From Streptococcus sp. VT 162 (GTDB taxonomy: Bacteria > Bacillota > Bacilli > Lactobacillales > Streptococcaceae): 64,000 nt of DNA. Positions within the stretch are counted from its first letter, which is position 1; every line of letters starts with the position of its first letter. The DNA is taken from NCBI GenBank assembly GCA_000688775.2, contig CP007628.2:1302001-1366000 (forward strand), written 5' to 3'. The translations under genes and the position numbers were made by a program. Below, piece after piece: positions 9,768-19,120 of this stretch. The notes below the pieces were generated by a model, which worked only from the letters and a program-made list of their open reading frames with translations, was not told the origin of the DNA and searched no databases.

Positions 9768-9778
9768 TATAAAAACAA

Positions 9779-9836
9779 CGGGCAGTAAGGCCCGATGAAT
9801 GAGAATCCTTTTTGTCACCGCAAATGGGATTTTTTC
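9779..9836 (+). terminator. Tandem hairpins after the DUF1797 gene
   Basis: A CGGGC-AGTAAG-GCCCG hairpin is followed by a second AATCC / GGATT hairpin ending in TTTTTT. The second is the likelier terminator. Confidence 0.55.
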
Positions 9837-9905
9837 TTACCTTCAATGTCGCTTGATTCTCCATAAATTCTTCTTTTAAAAACGACCATTTCCCAATCTT
9901 TTTAC

Positions 9906-9933
9906 TTGCTTTACACCTTAATCATGCTATAAT
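9906..9933 (+). promoter_or_regulatory. clpE promoter
   Basis: TATAAT at 9928-9933 with an extended TGC immediately before it and a weak TTGCTT -35 at 9906-9911 (16-bp spacer). Confidence 0.6.
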
Positions 9934-9946
9934 GAGAGTATAAAAC

Positions 9947-9963
9947 TTTGACTATTCTTGACC
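9947..9963 (+). promoter_or_regulatory. CtsR operator in the clpE leader
   Basis: TTTGACT-ATT-CTTGACC matches the reverse of the CtsR heptad repeat (consensus RGTCAAA-N3-RGTCAAA) with one mismatch. It sits just after the clpE transcription start, so CtsR would block clpE until heat or misfolding stress. Confidence 0.75.
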
Positions 9964-10004
9964 TTTTTCTTAGACCAAGAATAAGAATGAAATGAGGTAG
10001 ATGT

Positions 10005-12263
10005 ATGCTCTGTCAAAACTGTAAAATTAACGACTCAACAATTCATCTGTATACCAATATCAATGGACAGCAAAAGCAAATTGATCTTTGTCAAAATTGC
10101 TATAAAATTATCAAAACAGATCCAAATAATACCCTCTTTAAAGGAATGACTGACTTAAATAATCATGACTTTGATCCTTTCGGCGACTTTTTCAATGATT
10201 TGAACAATTTCAAACCTTCTTCTAATAACGTCCCTCCAACTCAATCTGGTGGGGCATACGGAGGAAACGGTGGTTATGGACCTCAAAACCGAGGCCCGCT
10301 TCAAACACCTCCTAGCCAAGAAAAAGGACTCCTAGAGGAATATGGTATCAATATTACTGAGATTGCTCGTCGGGGAGATATTGACCCCGTTATAGGTCGA
10401 GATGAGGAGATTATCCGCGTTATCGAAATCCTCAACCGTCGAACCAAGAACAACCCTGTCCTTATCGGAGAACCAGGTGTTGGTAAAACAGCCGTTGTTG
10501 AAGGTCTAGCTCAGAAGATTGTCGATGGCGATGTTCCCCATAAACTTCAAGGCAAGCAGGTCATCCGTCTGGATGTGGTCAGTCTAGTCCAAGGAACAGG
10601 GATTCGAGGCCAATTTGAAGAACGTATGCAAAAGCTCATGGAAGAAATTCGCAAACGTGAGGACATCATCCTCTTTATCGACGAAATCCATGAAATTGTT
10701 GGTGCAGGATCTGCTGGCGATGGCAATATGGATGCAGGAAATATCCTCAAACCTGCTCTTGCCCGTGGTGAATTGCAAATGGTCGGAGCCACTACTCTCA
10801 ATGAATACCGCATCATTGAAAAAGATGCTGCCCTCGAGCGCCGTATGCAGCCTGTCAAGGTAGATGAACCAACTGTCGAAGAAACCATTATCATCCTCAA
10901 AGGGGTTCAAAAGAAATACGAAGACTACCATCACGTCAAGTATACTGATGCTGCTATCGAAGCTGCTGCAAATCTTTCCAACCGCTATATCCAAGACCGC
11001 TTCTTGCCAGACAAGGCTATTGACCTGTTGGACGAAGCTGGTTCTAAGATGAATCTGACTCTGAACTTTGTTGATCCTAAAGTGATTGATCAGCGTTTAA
11101 TTGAAGCTGAAAATCTCAAAGCTCAGGCTACTCGAGAGGAAGATTTTGAAAAGGCTGCTTATTTCCGCGATCAGATTGCCAAGTACAAAGAAATGCAAAA
11201 GAACAAGGTGACAGATCAGGATACTCCAATCATCAGCGAGAAAACAATCGAACATATCATTGAGCAGAAAACCAATATCCCTGTTGGAGAACTCAAAGAA
11301 AAAGAACAGTCTCAATTGATCCATCTAGCAGACGACCTCAAGGCCCATGTCATTGGTCAAGATGAAGCTGTCGATAAGATTGCCAAAGCCATCCGTCGTA
11401 ATCGTGTTGGACTTGGAACTCCTAACCGGCCAATCGGAAGCTTCCTCTTTGTCGGACCAACTGGTGTCGGTAAGACAGAACTCTCTAAACAACTAGCCAT
11501 TGAACTCTTTGGTTCTGCTGACAGCATGATTCGCTTTGATATGAGTGAATATATGGAAAAACACAGTGTGGCTAAATTAGTCGGTGCCCCTCCAGGCTAT
11601 GTAGGCTATGACGAAGCTGGTCAACTGACTGAAAAAGTTCGTCGCAATCCTTACTCACTCATACTTCTTGATGAGGTCGAGAAAGCCCACCCAGATGTGA
11701 TGCACATGTTCCTTCAAGTCTTGGACGATGGTCGTTTGACAGATGGGCAAGGACGCACAGTTAGCTTTAAGGATGCAATCATTATCATGACTTCAAATGC
11801 GGGTACCGGTAAGGCCGAAGCCAGCGTTGGTTTTGGGGCAGCTCGCGAAGGACGTACCAACTCTGTTCTCGGTGAACTCGGCAACTTCTTTAGTCCAGAG
11901 TTTATGAACCGTTTTGACGGCATCATCGAATTTAAACCTCTCAGCAAGGACAACCTTCTCCAAATCGTCGAACTCATGTTAGCGGATGTCAACAAACGCC
12001 TCTCTAGCAACAATATCCACCTCGATGTGACAGACAAGGTCAAGGAAAAGTTGGTTGACTTAGGTTATGATCCAAAAATGGGGGCACGCCCACTCCGCCG
12101 TACCATTCAAGACCATATCGAGGATGCCATCACTGATTTCTACCTTGAAAATCCAAGTGAGAAAGCCCTCAAGGCAGTCATGACAAGCAATGGCAATATT
12201 CAAATCAAATCTGCCAAAAAGACTGAAAAAACAGAAGAAATTGCTTCTGAAAAAGAAGAATAA
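10005..12263 (+). CDS. clpE: ATP-dependent Clp protease ATP-binding subunit ClpE
   Basis: A 752-residue Hsp100 unfoldase. The N-terminus has a zinc-finger-like pair (CQNC at 3-6 and CQNC near 29) that distinguishes ClpE from ClpC. Two AAA+ modules follow, with Walker A GEPGVGKT near residue 155 and GPTGVGKT near residue 487, separated by a UVR-like linker ([19 protein letters not shown], near residue 380). It partners with ClpP in degrading misfolded proteins and CtsR. A CtsR box in the leader supports heat-shock control. It is monocistronic and borders a small accessory patch. Confidence 0.96.
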   Translation: MLCQNCKINDSTIHLYTNINGQQKQIDLCQNCYKIIKTDPNNTLFKGMTDLNNHDFDPFGDFFNDLNNFKPSSNNVPPTQSGGAYGGNGGYGPQNRGPLQTPPSQEKGLLEEYGINITEIARRGDIDPVIGRDEEIIRVIEILNRRTKNNPVLIGEPGVGKTAVVEGLAQKIVDGDVPHKLQGKQVIRLDVVSLVQGTGIRGQFEERMQKLMEEIRKREDIILFIDEIHEIVGAGSAGDGNMDAGNILKPALARGELQMVGATTLNEYRIIEKDAALERRMQPVKVDEPTVEETIIILKGVQKKYEDYHHVKYTDAAIEAAANLSNRYIQDRFLPDKAIDLLDEAGSKMNLTLNFVDPKVIDQRLIEAENLKAQATREEDFEKAAYFRDQIAKYKEMQKNKVTDQDTPIISEKTIEHIIEQKTNIPVGELKEKEQSQLIHLADDLKAHVIGQDEAVDKIAKAIRRNRVGLGTPNRPIGSFLFVGPTGVGKTELSKQLAIELFGSADSMIRFDMSEYMEKHSVAKLVGAPPGYVGYDEAGQLTEKVRRNPYSLILLDEVEKAHPDVMHMFLQVLDDGRLTDGQGRTVSFKDAIIIMTSNAGTGKAEASVGFGAAREGRTNSVLGELGNFFSPEFMNRFDGIIEFKPLSKDNLLQIVELMLADVNKRLSSNNIHLDVTDKVKEKLVDLGYDPKMGARPLRRTIQDHIEDAITDFYLENPSEKALKAVMTSNGNIQIKSAKKTEKTEEIASEKEE

Positions 12264-12368
12264 AACGATCTAACAGGTGCAGGAAGTCTAACGTTTGATA
12301 TTGAGAGCTATATTAAGAGAAAAGGCAAAGTTAAGCTTAATAAAAATACAATAATTACAAGATTGTAA
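12264..12368 (+). pseudogene. Possible gene fossil in frame with clpE
   Basis: Directly after the clpE stop the same frame stays open for 34 codons (NDLTGAGSLTFDIESYIKRK..., then stop at 12366). No start codon or ribosome binding site is visible, and base composition becomes AT-rich. It could be the tail of a protein whose body was lost, or chance. No terminator is seen between clpE and the next gene. Confidence 0.25.
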
Positions 12369-12436
12369 TATTTTCTGTTTGACATGGGTATATTTGGTAT
12401 AATAAAAGTCATATTAGAGATAGAGGAGATGTATGT

Positions 12437-13009
12437 GTGAATTTTGATTTTAAGATTGTGGATTTTTTTAAATTGCCTACTAAAATTATGTGTGCTATTA
12501 GCATAGCTACTGGACTTGTTTTATTTTTGCCAGATAGTTTCATTCAAAAAATGTATATGATTGATTTTAGAAATAAATATGGATTTACAATAGGTTTGAT
12601 CTTTTTGATTTCTATTTCTATTGTTACAATAACAATTGTAGTATCACTATATAAGTATTTTAGTAATAAATATTTTTGGAAAAAATTTAAGGATACTGCA
12701 AAAGAAAGATTGTTGAAATTAGAAGATTATCAAAAGACCATAGTTTATGTTTTATATAAAGAAGATAATCATACTGAAGAATTACCTATACACGATGGGG
12801 CTGTAAGATGGCTTAAACAAAATATGGTGATAACAGAAACAACAAATCAGTACATGGTTTCTGATTTAAATAATGCAGTTTTTCCATTTATGTTAAATCC
12901 CTGGGTAGTAGAAGCTATGCAAAATGACGAAGAACTAGTAAATGAATTTTCAAAAGCATATAAAAAAACGGGAAGCAAATACAATAAAATGATCTCCAAT
13001 AGATATTAA
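12437..13009 (+). CDS. SieB-like superinfection-exclusion membrane protein
   Basis: A 190-residue protein resembling the SieB (superinfection exclusion protein B) family. Residues about 12-35 and 50-75 form two membrane spans; a basic, soluble C-terminal half follows (KDTAKERLLKLEDYQKTIVY...). It starts at a GTG (12437) behind GAGGAG; the ATG at 12433 is in another frame and stops after four codons. Its promoter (TTGACA at about 12378, TATAAT at about 12398) and terminator make it a self-contained cassette. It is much more AT-rich than its neighbours, suggesting horizontal transfer. Family members abort infection by other phages. Confidence 0.65.
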   Translation: MNFDFKIVDFFKLPTKIMCAISIATGLVLFLPDSFIQKMYMIDFRNKYGFTIGLIFLISISIVTITIVVSLYKYFSNKYFWKKFKDTAKERLLKLEDYQKTIVYVLYKEDNHTEELPIHDGAVRWLKQNMVITETTNQYMVSDLNNAVFPFMLNPWVVEAMQNDEELVNEFSKAYKKTGSKYNKMISNRY

Positions 13010-13027
13010 AATAATTGCAATAAAGCC

Positions 13028-13060
13028 GACGATAGAAAGAAAAAATCTATCGTCTTTTTT
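13028..13060 (+). terminator. Terminator of the SieB-like gene
   Basis: Perfect GACGATAGA / TCTATCGTC stem followed by TTTTTT. Confidence 0.9.
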
Positions 13061-13304
13061 AATCCCTATTTTCAATTTATATTGCGATCAATAAATAGGA
13101 AAAACTCGCAGAGAAGCTAACTAGTATTTCAAATGCCTCTCACTAATATATACACGACAAAATGCTAGTTCCCTTAAATATGAAAGGAGAAAAGATGATA
13201 AGGATAAGAAGCCCTACCTAAAAGACAACTAAATATACAAATACTTGGCGATTGGAATTAACTTTTCAGTCGCTTTTTTAATTGGAGGATAAAATGAACA
13301 AAGA
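13061..13304. other. Accessory debris without a complete gene
   Basis: About 245 bases of AT-rich sequence. It contains several SD-like motifs (AAGGAG near 13182, GGAGG near 13283) followed by ATGs that open only very short frames, the pattern expected of a decayed mobile element. No repeat or RNA gene was recognised. Confidence 0.35.
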
Positions 13305-13583
13305 ATGATTAATATCAATGACAATCTGATAAAAGAACCTACTTTTGGAACTTTTACAAGAGGGGGTGAAGAGGTTCAAGTTGTAAATTTTACTCTTTCG
13401 AAAGGATATGGAGAAGGTAGAGAATGTATCAACTGTGCAGCCTATGGCAATAAATCTGAAGTGGCTAATGAATTTTCAGAAGGTGATTTCATTCATGTAT
13501 ATGGTTACTTTAACAAACGAACTAAAAAAGAAAGAAGAAAACGAGGAGGAACAAATAATGGATTTTTTCGTACAAGCAGTTAA
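13305..13583 (+). pseudogene. Single-strand DNA-binding protein remnant (mobile-element type)
   Basis: A 92-codon frame whose first ~65 residues resemble an OB-fold SSB (NLIKEPTFGTF, VVNFTLSKGYG, INCAAYGNKSEVANEF, GDFIHVYGYF). The usual MNKV-type start is disturbed: a short ATGAACAAAGAATGA frame precedes it. The C-terminus becomes basic (KERRKRGG), while the +1 frame over the same bases encodes an acidic ENEEEQ stretch more like an SSB tail, suggesting a frameshift. Such SSB genes are typical of integrative conjugative elements. Confidence 0.5.
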
Positions 13584-13626
13584 CAATTTCTGCACCTTTT
13601 TTACTAAAATAACTGTAAATTCTTGA
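13558..13626 (+). pseudogene. 22-codon start of a lost gene
   Basis: ATG at 13558 lies 7 bases after GAGGAGG, a strong ribosome binding site, and opens a 22-residue peptide (MDFFVQAVNNFCTFFTK...). This looks like the beginning of the next gene of a mobile-element operon after the SSB, cut off at the edge of the accessory patch. Confidence 0.35.
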
Positions 13627-13685
13627 CAGCTAGCCCCTCGTCCATTATGATAATAATAAAGATACTATAGAATGAGGAAAATGCA

Positions 13686-14138
13686 ATGGCAAACCCAACT
13701 TTTGGTGAAAAAAAAGAAAATGTGACCTACTTGCCTCGCTACGGCGTTTACGCAGTTATTCCTGACGCAGAAAAAAAGCAAATCGTTCTAGTTCAAGCTC
13801 CCAATGGTGCTTGGTTCTTGCCAGGTGGAGAGATTGAAGAGGGAGAAGACCATCAAGAGGCGCTGAAGAGAGAACTCATCGAAGAACTAGGCTTTACTGC
13901 TGAAATCGGAAGCTATTTCGGACAAGCTGATGAGTATTTCTACTCTCGCCACCGTGATACCTACTACTACAATCCAGCTTATCTCTATGAAGCTATTTCT
14001 TTCCAAGAAGTACAAAAACCATTGGAAGATTTTAATCATATTGCTTGGTTTCCTATTGATGAGGCAATTGAAAAACTCAAACGTGGTAGCCATAAATGGG
14101 GAATAGAAGCTTGGAAAATCCAGCATGGAATTGACTAA
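13686..14138 (+). CDS. Nudix hydrolase (MutT family)
   Basis: A 150-residue Nudix protein. The Nudix box runs from residue 46 with all catalytic positions present: GEIEEGE, then REL, IEELGF (consensus GX5EX7REUXEEXGU). The substrate, some nucleoside diphosphate linked to another group, is not predictable. It has its own promoter-like region (TTGACA near 13622) and is followed by the DUF1827 gene 58 bases downstream. Confidence 0.9.
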   Translation: MANPTFGEKKENVTYLPRYGVYAVIPDAEKKQIVLVQAPNGAWFLPGGEIEEGEDHQEALKRELIEELGFTAEIGSYFGQADEYFYSRHRDTYYYNPAYLYEAISFQEVQKPLEDFNHIAWFPIDEAIEKLKRGSHKWGIEAWKIQHGID

Positions 14139-14196
14139 AATACACGATTTTATCCAAAAAGTGCTATAATAGAGTTAGAAAATCGGAGGAACTGTT

Positions 14197-14496
14197 ATGA
14201 AGCTTATCAATACGACAAACTCACACTCGCAACTTGTTAAAAGCCAATTAGAAAGCACAGACGCAACTCTTGTCGAGGTCTATTCTGCTGGAAACACAGA
14301 TGTAGTTTTCACACAAGCCCCGCTTCACTATGAAATCCTCATTTCCAACAAACACCGTGCTATTCGTGAACCTGAAATCGAAACCATTCAAGACTTCTTC
14401 TTGAAACGTAAAATCGACAAAGGAAGCATTGATGAAGCCAATATCAAGACGCTTTATTCAGATAAATTGATTGAGATTTCAATCCCCATAAAATAA
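14197..14496 (+). CDS. DUF1827 family protein
   Basis: A 99-residue soluble protein (MKLINTTNSHSQLVKSQL...) matching the DUF1827 family found in Lactobacillales. No catalytic motif or membrane segment is visible and the function is unknown. A TATAAT element at about 14165 and GGAGGA before the ATG suggest its own promoter. Confidence 0.75.
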   Translation: MKLINTTNSHSQLVKSQLESTDATLVEVYSAGNTDVVFTQAPLHYEILISNKHRAIREPEIETIQDFFLKRKIDKGSIDEANIKTLYSDKLIEISIPIK

Positions 14497-14526
14497 GAAA
14501 GCCAGCCAAAAGCTGGTTTTCTTTTG
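14496..14526 (+). terminator. Terminator of the DUF1827 gene
   Basis: Eleven-base-pair stem AGAAAGCCAGC / GCTGGTTTTCT with one G-U pair, then TTTTG. Confidence 0.85.
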
Positions 14527-14529
14527 CAA

Positions 14530-14562
14530 AAAAGATTGGTAGTTCACAGCTACCAATCTTTT
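14530..14562 (-). terminator. Terminator of metK
   Basis: Thirteen-base-pair perfect inverted repeat AAAAGATTGGTAG / CTACCAATCTTTT; works on the minus strand for metK. Confidence 0.9.
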
Positions 14563-14566
14563 AATT

Positions 14567-15757
14567 TTATTTCACAGCTTCTTTTAATGCATCTACCTTA
14601 TCCAGACGTTCCCATGGAAGGTCAATATCTGTACGTCCCATGTGTCCATAAGCCGCTGTTTGACGATAAATTGGGCGTTTGAGATCCAGCATTTGGATAA
14701 TTCCTGCAGGGCGAAGGTCAAAGATTTGACGCGCTGCTTTTTCAAGCTTGCTTTCAGCTACTGTTCCTGTACCAAAAGTATCGATACGAACAGAAACAGG
14801 TTGCGCCACCCCGATAGCATATGCCAATTGAACTTCAGCCTTCTTAGCCAGTCCCGCTGCAACGATATTTTTAGCAATATAACGAGCTGCATAAGAGGCT
14901 GAGCGGTCAACCTTCGTCGCATCCTTACCAGAGAAGGCACCACCACCGTGACGAGAGTAGCCACCATAAGTATCCACGATGATCTTACGACCAGTCAAAC
15001 CTGAGTCTCCTTGAGGTCCTCCGATAACAAAACGACCAGTTGGATTGATGAAGAATTTGGTTTGCTCATCCAAGTAAGATGCTGGAATAACTTCCTTGAT
15101 AACCTTGCTAATCACATCATTGTGAATTTGTTCATTGCTAACTTCTGGGTCGTGCTGAGTTGAAATAACGACTGTATCCACACGTACTGGACGATCATTT
15201 TCATCATACTCAACCGTAACTTGTGATTTAGCATCTGGACGGAGATAGCTGATTTCACCAGACTTACGAAGTTCTGCCAAACGACGAACCAACTTGTGGC
15301 TAAGTGAGATTGGTAAAGGCATGAGTTCTTCTGTCTCATCCACCGCAAATCCAAACATAAGACCTTGGTCACCAGCACCAATCAAGTCCAGTGGATCTTG
15401 ATCTGCATTTCCACGAACTTCCAAGGCTTCGTTAACACCTTGGGCGATATCTGGTGACTGCTCAACAAGTGACGGATGAACTCCCACCGTCTCCGCAGAA
15501 AAACCATACTCTGTATTGGTATAACCAATCTCTGCAATGGTATCACGAACCACTCGGTTAATATCTACATAAGCATGTGTAGAAATTTCACCAAAAACAT
15601 GGACCGAACCTGTGTATACAGCTGTCTCGGCAGCAACGTGCGCATCTGGATCCTTTGCTAAAATAGCATCCAAAATCGCATCTGAAATTTGGTCTGCAAT
15701 CTTATCCGGATGCCCCTCAGATACAGATTCAGACGTGAATAATTTACGTTCTGACAT
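14567..15757 (-). CDS. metK: S-adenosylmethionine synthetase
   Basis: A 396-residue enzyme that makes SAM from methionine and ATP. Signatures include [15 protein letters not shown] at the N-terminus, [12 protein letters not shown] near residue 127, and the P-loop-like [16 protein letters not shown] near residue 270. Length is standard. The leader carries an S(MK) (SAM-III) box that masks the ribosome binding site when SAM is bound. The gene is monocistronic, with a strong terminator. Confidence 0.97.
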   Translation of the reverse strand: MSERKLFTSESVSEGHPDKIADQISDAILDAILAKDPDAHVAAETAVYTGSVHVFGEISTHAYVDINRVVRDTIAEIGYTNTEYGFSAETVGVHPSLVEQSPDIAQGVNEALEVRGNADQDPLDLIGAGDQGLMFGFAVDETEELMPLPISLSHKLVRRLAELRKSGEISYLRPDAKSQVTVEYDENDRPVRVDTVVISTQHDPEVSNEQIHNDVISKVIKEVIPASYLDEQTKFFINPTGRFVIGGPQGDSGLTGRKIIVDTYGGYSRHGGGAFSGKDATKVDRSASYAARYIAKNIVAAGLAKKAEVQLAYAIGVAQPVSVRIDTFGTGTVAESKLEKAARQIFDLRPAGIIQMLDLKRPIYRQTAAYGHMGRTDIDLPWERLDKVDALKEAVK

Positions 15758-15763
15758 AAAAAT

Positions 15764-15860
15764 GTCCCCCCTTAAAAAATATTGTTATAGAGTTACAAAG
15801 TACTGATAGGAAAACTACTAGTAATGAATACCTACCATCTTATCGGGACTATATAACCTT
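15764..15860 (-). ncRNA. S(MK) box (SAM-III) riboswitch of metK
   Basis: On the minus strand the leader begins GGTTATATAGTCCCGATAAG, contains a central GATGGTAGG ... ACTTTGTAAC segment, and ends in AAGGGGGGACA just before the metK ATG. AGUCCC in the 5' part is complementary to the GGGGGGAC ribosome binding site, and GUUAUA pairs with UAUAAC, which is the SD/anti-SD architecture of the S(MK) box known upstream of lactic-acid-bacterial metK. SAM binding would shut off translation. Confidence 0.85.
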
Positions 15861-15863
15861 ATC

Positions 15864-15869
15864 ATTATA
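15864..15869 (-). promoter_or_regulatory. metK promoter -10
   Basis: TATAAT on the minus strand, 5 bases before the riboswitch; the -35 region (CTGCAA, 17 bases upstream) is weak. Confidence 0.55.
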
Positions 15870-15906
15870 CCACTTTTTACTTTTTTTTGCAGTATTTTCT
15901 CTAAAT

Positions 15907-15932
15907 CAAAAAAAGAACCTTACGGCTCTTTT
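15907..15932 (-). terminator. Terminator of the VWA surface protein gene
   Basis: Minus-strand AAGAGCC-GTAA-GGTTCTT stem with one G-U pair followed by seven T, about 125 bases after the stop codon. The interval 15933-16058 shows nothing else recognisable. Confidence 0.65.
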
Positions 15933-16058
15933 CTCGGCATAATAATTTGGCTTGTACTCCATAATACAGAAATTATACCTACGCTAATCTGCATACTTTG
16001 TTTACAAACTACCTATTTTTTTATCACAATGTTCTTACAAACAATCTTCCAGTTAGGC

Positions 16059-17438
16059 TTACTGTTCCTTAGACTTTCTATTGCTTACAGTTAAGCCAAG
16101 TCCAGCCATTAGGAGGCCAAGTCCTACAATACCATAGTTCGCTGTATCATTACTTCCTGTATCAGGGAGTTTCGCCACTTCTTTTTTATAAGCTGTAGCT
16201 ACTGAAACTGTGGTAGTTGGAGTCGCACTTCCTGTCTGAGCAACAGGTAGTGTTGTACGACGTTCTAGGTAAAATTGGTAATTATCTTTCGTTATCTTGT
16301 AATTGTGTCCTTCAGTCACAGTTTCAACAATCCATGTAGTTGCATCCTTAGTTAAAGAATCAGCCAAGTTACGATCAATATTCATTAATCGACCTTCAGA
16401 TGCAAAATCTTTATAGCTAATATCGGTCCCTGTCGAAGTTGCAACAATTCTTTCGATTTTTGCGGCTTTCAAAGACGCAAGAGTATTCGCCATCGTTGGA
16501 ATTGAAGGATCCTCCTTCATTGGAGCATCTGTCAACAATACGACAAACTTTTTATTTTTAGGTGACTTAGACCAGTCGTAGGTTGAAACAATTTGTGTAA
16601 GAGTAGGTGTAGATGTTTCAGGGAAGTCTCCACCATGTGCAAGCTTAATGCCTGCTAAGGCTTTTTCAAGCTCAGCTGGGTCAGAGGTAAAATAAGATTC
16701 ATTAAATTTTGTTAAAATTGTACCCTCATCTGCTAATCCACCTATACGTCCATATACTTCATCACTAAAGGTAGCTAATCCAAAACGTGCTGCTACTCCA
16801 TCTTTAGCAAGATTTCTTGCAAACTCATTGATATTGTTACGGACAGTGTCAATAGTTCGAGACATAGATGCTGAACGGTCAACAACAAAAACGATATCGG
16901 CAGAGTTAGATTTTGAAATCGTTCTTGTCGCTTTCTTGATTTCGACTGTAGTTGTTTTATCAACACGTTCATATTGGGTATAAGAATTTCCATCTTCATC
17001 TTTCCCACTCACTGTACTCTCAGTTGTTTCAGTCTTTGGAGCAGGAAGTTCTTCACTTTTTACAGGTGCCACTTCTGTCTTTGTGACTTCAACTGTTGCA
17101 GTTTCTTCATGAATCTTTTGATCACCTTCTTGGCGTTCTTTCACGTCAATAGGTGAAACCTTCTTAGAAACATCAACAAGTTCTCCAGGTTTTGCATCTG
17201 ATTGGTTAACGACTGGTTTCGCCTCATCAGCTTTAATTTCTGCTACAGCAGCTTCGACTGCCGATTTATTTGCTTCGGTTTTCTTTACTGTTTCAGCTGA
17301 AGTAGATGCCGGTTGTGTTGTTTCATCTGCAGACACTTGTCCGACCTGAGCAAAAGCAAACAAAATTGCTACAGAAGCCAACCCAACTTTCATTTTACGG
17401 AATGAAAAACGTTGTTGTTTCATAAATGATTTATCCAT
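16059..17438 (-). CDS. VWA-domain LPXTG cell-wall-anchored surface protein
   Basis: A 459-residue secreted protein. The signal peptide carries a YSIRK-like motif (RFSFRKMKVGLASVAILF) and probably ends at VSADE. An acidic, threonine/glutamate-rich stalk follows. A von Willebrand A domain begins near residue 185 with a full MIDAS: DRSAS (DXSXS), a later threonine in TSTPTLTQ and aspartate in LLTDAP. The C-terminus has LPDTG near residue 425, a hydrophobic span and NRKSKEQ, for sortase A. VWA domains bind host matrix or other proteins; the ligand is unknown. No collagen-binding or pilin domain is present. It sits alone between metK and cshB, probably an accessory gene. Confidence 0.88.
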   Translation of the reverse strand: MDKSFMKQQRFSFRKMKVGLASVAILFAFAQVGQVSADETTQPASTSAETVKKTEANKSAVEAAVAEIKADEAKPVVNQSDAKPGELVDVSKKVSPIDVKERQEGDQKIHEETATVEVTKTEVAPVKSEELPAPKTETTESTVSGKDEDGNSYTQYERVDKTTTVEIKKATRTISKSNSADIVFVVDRSASMSRTIDTVRNNINEFARNLAKDGVAARFGLATFSDEVYGRIGGLADEGTILTKFNESYFTSDPAELEKALAGIKLAHGGDFPETSTPTLTQIVSTYDWSKSPKNKKFVVLLTDAPMKEDPSIPTMANTLASLKAAKIERIVATSTGTDISYKDFASEGRLMNIDRNLADSLTKDATTWIVETVTEGHNYKITKDNYQFYLERRTTLPVAQTGSATPTTTVSVATAYKKEVAKLPDTGSNDTANYGIVGLGLLMAGLGLTVSNRKSKEQ

Positions 17439-17643
17439 AGAAGTCCCCTTTTCTTTTCACGGATCAAATGATATAATCCGATTGTTTTATAGTATGATAA
17501 CACAATTTTGTATAGTTTTCAATTTTTTTCCTTATGATTTCAATAAAATATTGCTCTAAAAAAGGTTTTAAAGCAATTACTGTTTTATAAATCAAATTAT
17601 TTAAAATATATAATTATTATTTTCTTTGAATAGTTCAGAAAAT

Positions 17644-17680
17644 AAAAACTCAGTAGAATCAGGTGATTCTACTGAGTTTT
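17644..17680 (-). terminator. Terminator of cshB
   Basis: Sixteen-base-pair perfect stem AAAACTCAGTAGAATC / GATTCTACTGAGTTTT with a 4-base loop, overlapping the cshB stop. Confidence 0.95.
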
Positions 17681-19023
17681 TAAAATGTTTGACGTTTTGC
17701 TTTACGCTCTGCACGCCCACGTGCGCGATTTTCAGCACGCTTGGTTTTGCGGCGTTTTTCATCCACCGCCCATTGAATCTTCTTCTTATAGCCAGGTTTG
17801 ACTTTTTTCTTTTTCTTTTTAACCAAGCCAATCATTTCAATATCAAGCTTATCCTGCTTCTTTTCACGATTAGCACGACGATCACGGTCATAGGTATCTT
17901 GAAACTCTCCGTCTTTGACCATCTTAGGAGTAAACTTGATCCCTAATTTCTCCAACTCACGGATATCCGAGTCATCACTAGGCTGGTAAAGGGTAATAGC
18001 TGTACCAGGCAGTCCGTTGCGCCCAGTTCGTCCAACACGGTGAACAAAGAAGGACAAGTCTTGCGGAATGGCATCATTGATAACATGGCTGACCCCTTCA
18101 ATGTCAATTCCACGCGCTGCCAAGTCTGTTGCAACAATGTACTCAAAATCCAGATTTTTCACCTGATTCATGATCCGTTTGCGTTCACGAGGAGCAATAT
18201 CTCCATGAATCTTAGCTACCTTCAATCCTTGAGCAGTCAAGTAGGCATGTAACTCATCAGCACGCGTTTTTGTGTTAACAAAAATCATTGCTAAATAAGG
18301 CTGCATCAACTGAGTCAACTGATAAATTTGAGCGTTTTTGTCACGGCCCTTGGTCGAAATCAACCAATTATCGATCGTATCTGAGATAACTGTTTTAGTC
18401 TTGATTTTTTCCATAACAGGATTTGACAAGTATTTCTTCAAGAACGGTTGCAATTTTTGAGGAATCGTCGCTGAAAAAACCATGAATTGCAAGTCTTTTG
18501 GAAGGCTTCCTGCAATCTTATCAACAGTTTCCAAGAATCCCATATCCAAGGTCATATCGGCTTCATCAACTACAAAGGTCTTGGCCTTGTGAATAGCCAA
18601 ATCACCAGATTTGACCAAGTCATAGATGCGACCTGGCGTTCCGATAACAATATGTGGTTGGTTACTGGCAAGTTTTTCAATCTGACGCGCCTTATCCGTA
18701 CCACCTACATAATTAACCACACGAACTTCGACATCTGAGTGAGCTGCAATCTGACGAGCTGCTTGGTAAATTTGAGTAGCCAACTCACGACTTGGTGCAG
18801 TAATGACTGCTTGCACACTATCGCTAGTTTCATCTAATTGCTGGAAAATGGGTAATAAGAAAGTATGAGTCTTTCCTGAACCTGTTTTTGACTCGCCCAC
18901 CAAGTCACGACCCGCCAAGACAATAGGAATCAACTTTTCCTGAACTTCGGTAGGAGTCGTAAACTTCAACTCCTCCAAGGCTTCTACTATATAATTTTTA
19001 AATTGAAATTTCTTAAATGACAT
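17680..19023 (-). CDS. cshB: DEAD-box RNA helicase (CshB-like)
   Basis: A 447-residue ATP-dependent RNA helicase. Motifs in order: Q motif near FTTPTEVQ, Walker A SKTGSGKT near residue 45, PSRELA, TPGR, DEAD box VDEADMTLD near residue 152, SAT, and ARGIDIEGV / HRVGRTGR in the second RecA domain. A basic tail (KKKKKKVKPGYKKK ... RGRAERKAKRQTF) resembles B. subtilis CshB and would bind RNA. Likely roles are ribosome assembly or mRNA turnover at low temperature. Confidence 0.88.
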   Translation of the reverse strand: MSFKKFQFKNYIVEALEELKFTTPTEVQEKLIPIVLAGRDLVGESKTGSGKTHTFLLPIFQQLDETSDSVQAVITAPSRELATQIYQAARQIAAHSDVEVRVVNYVGGTDKARQIEKLASNQPHIVIGTPGRIYDLVKSGDLAIHKAKTFVVDEADMTLDMGFLETVDKIAGSLPKDLQFMVFSATIPQKLQPFLKKYLSNPVMEKIKTKTVISDTIDNWLISTKGRDKNAQIYQLTQLMQPYLAMIFVNTKTRADELHAYLTAQGLKVAKIHGDIAPRERKRIMNQVKNLDFEYIVATDLAARGIDIEGVSHVINDAIPQDLSFFVHRVGRTGRNGLPGTAITLYQPSDDSDIRELEKLGIKFTPKMVKDGEFQDTYDRDRRANREKKQDKLDIEMIGLVKKKKKKVKPGYKKKIQWAVDEKRRKTKRAENRARGRAERKAKRQTF

Positions 19024-19120
19024 ACTATCCTCGATTCTATCCTTTCAATTATACCATATTTTGTCCTATTGCAGTAGCCCCATTTGAGTCTCAGTCCTGT
19101 AGTAAAGATTCAAATAGATT

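Noticed and set aside
12433..12447. ATG just upstream of the SieB-like start
   Set aside because: It encodes only four codons in another frame; the GTG at 12437 opens the real gene.
13408..13626. 72-codon frame overlapping the SSB remnant
   Set aside because: Most of it is an out-of-frame reading of the SSB region; only its last 22 codons, after a strong ribosome binding site, are kept as a stub.
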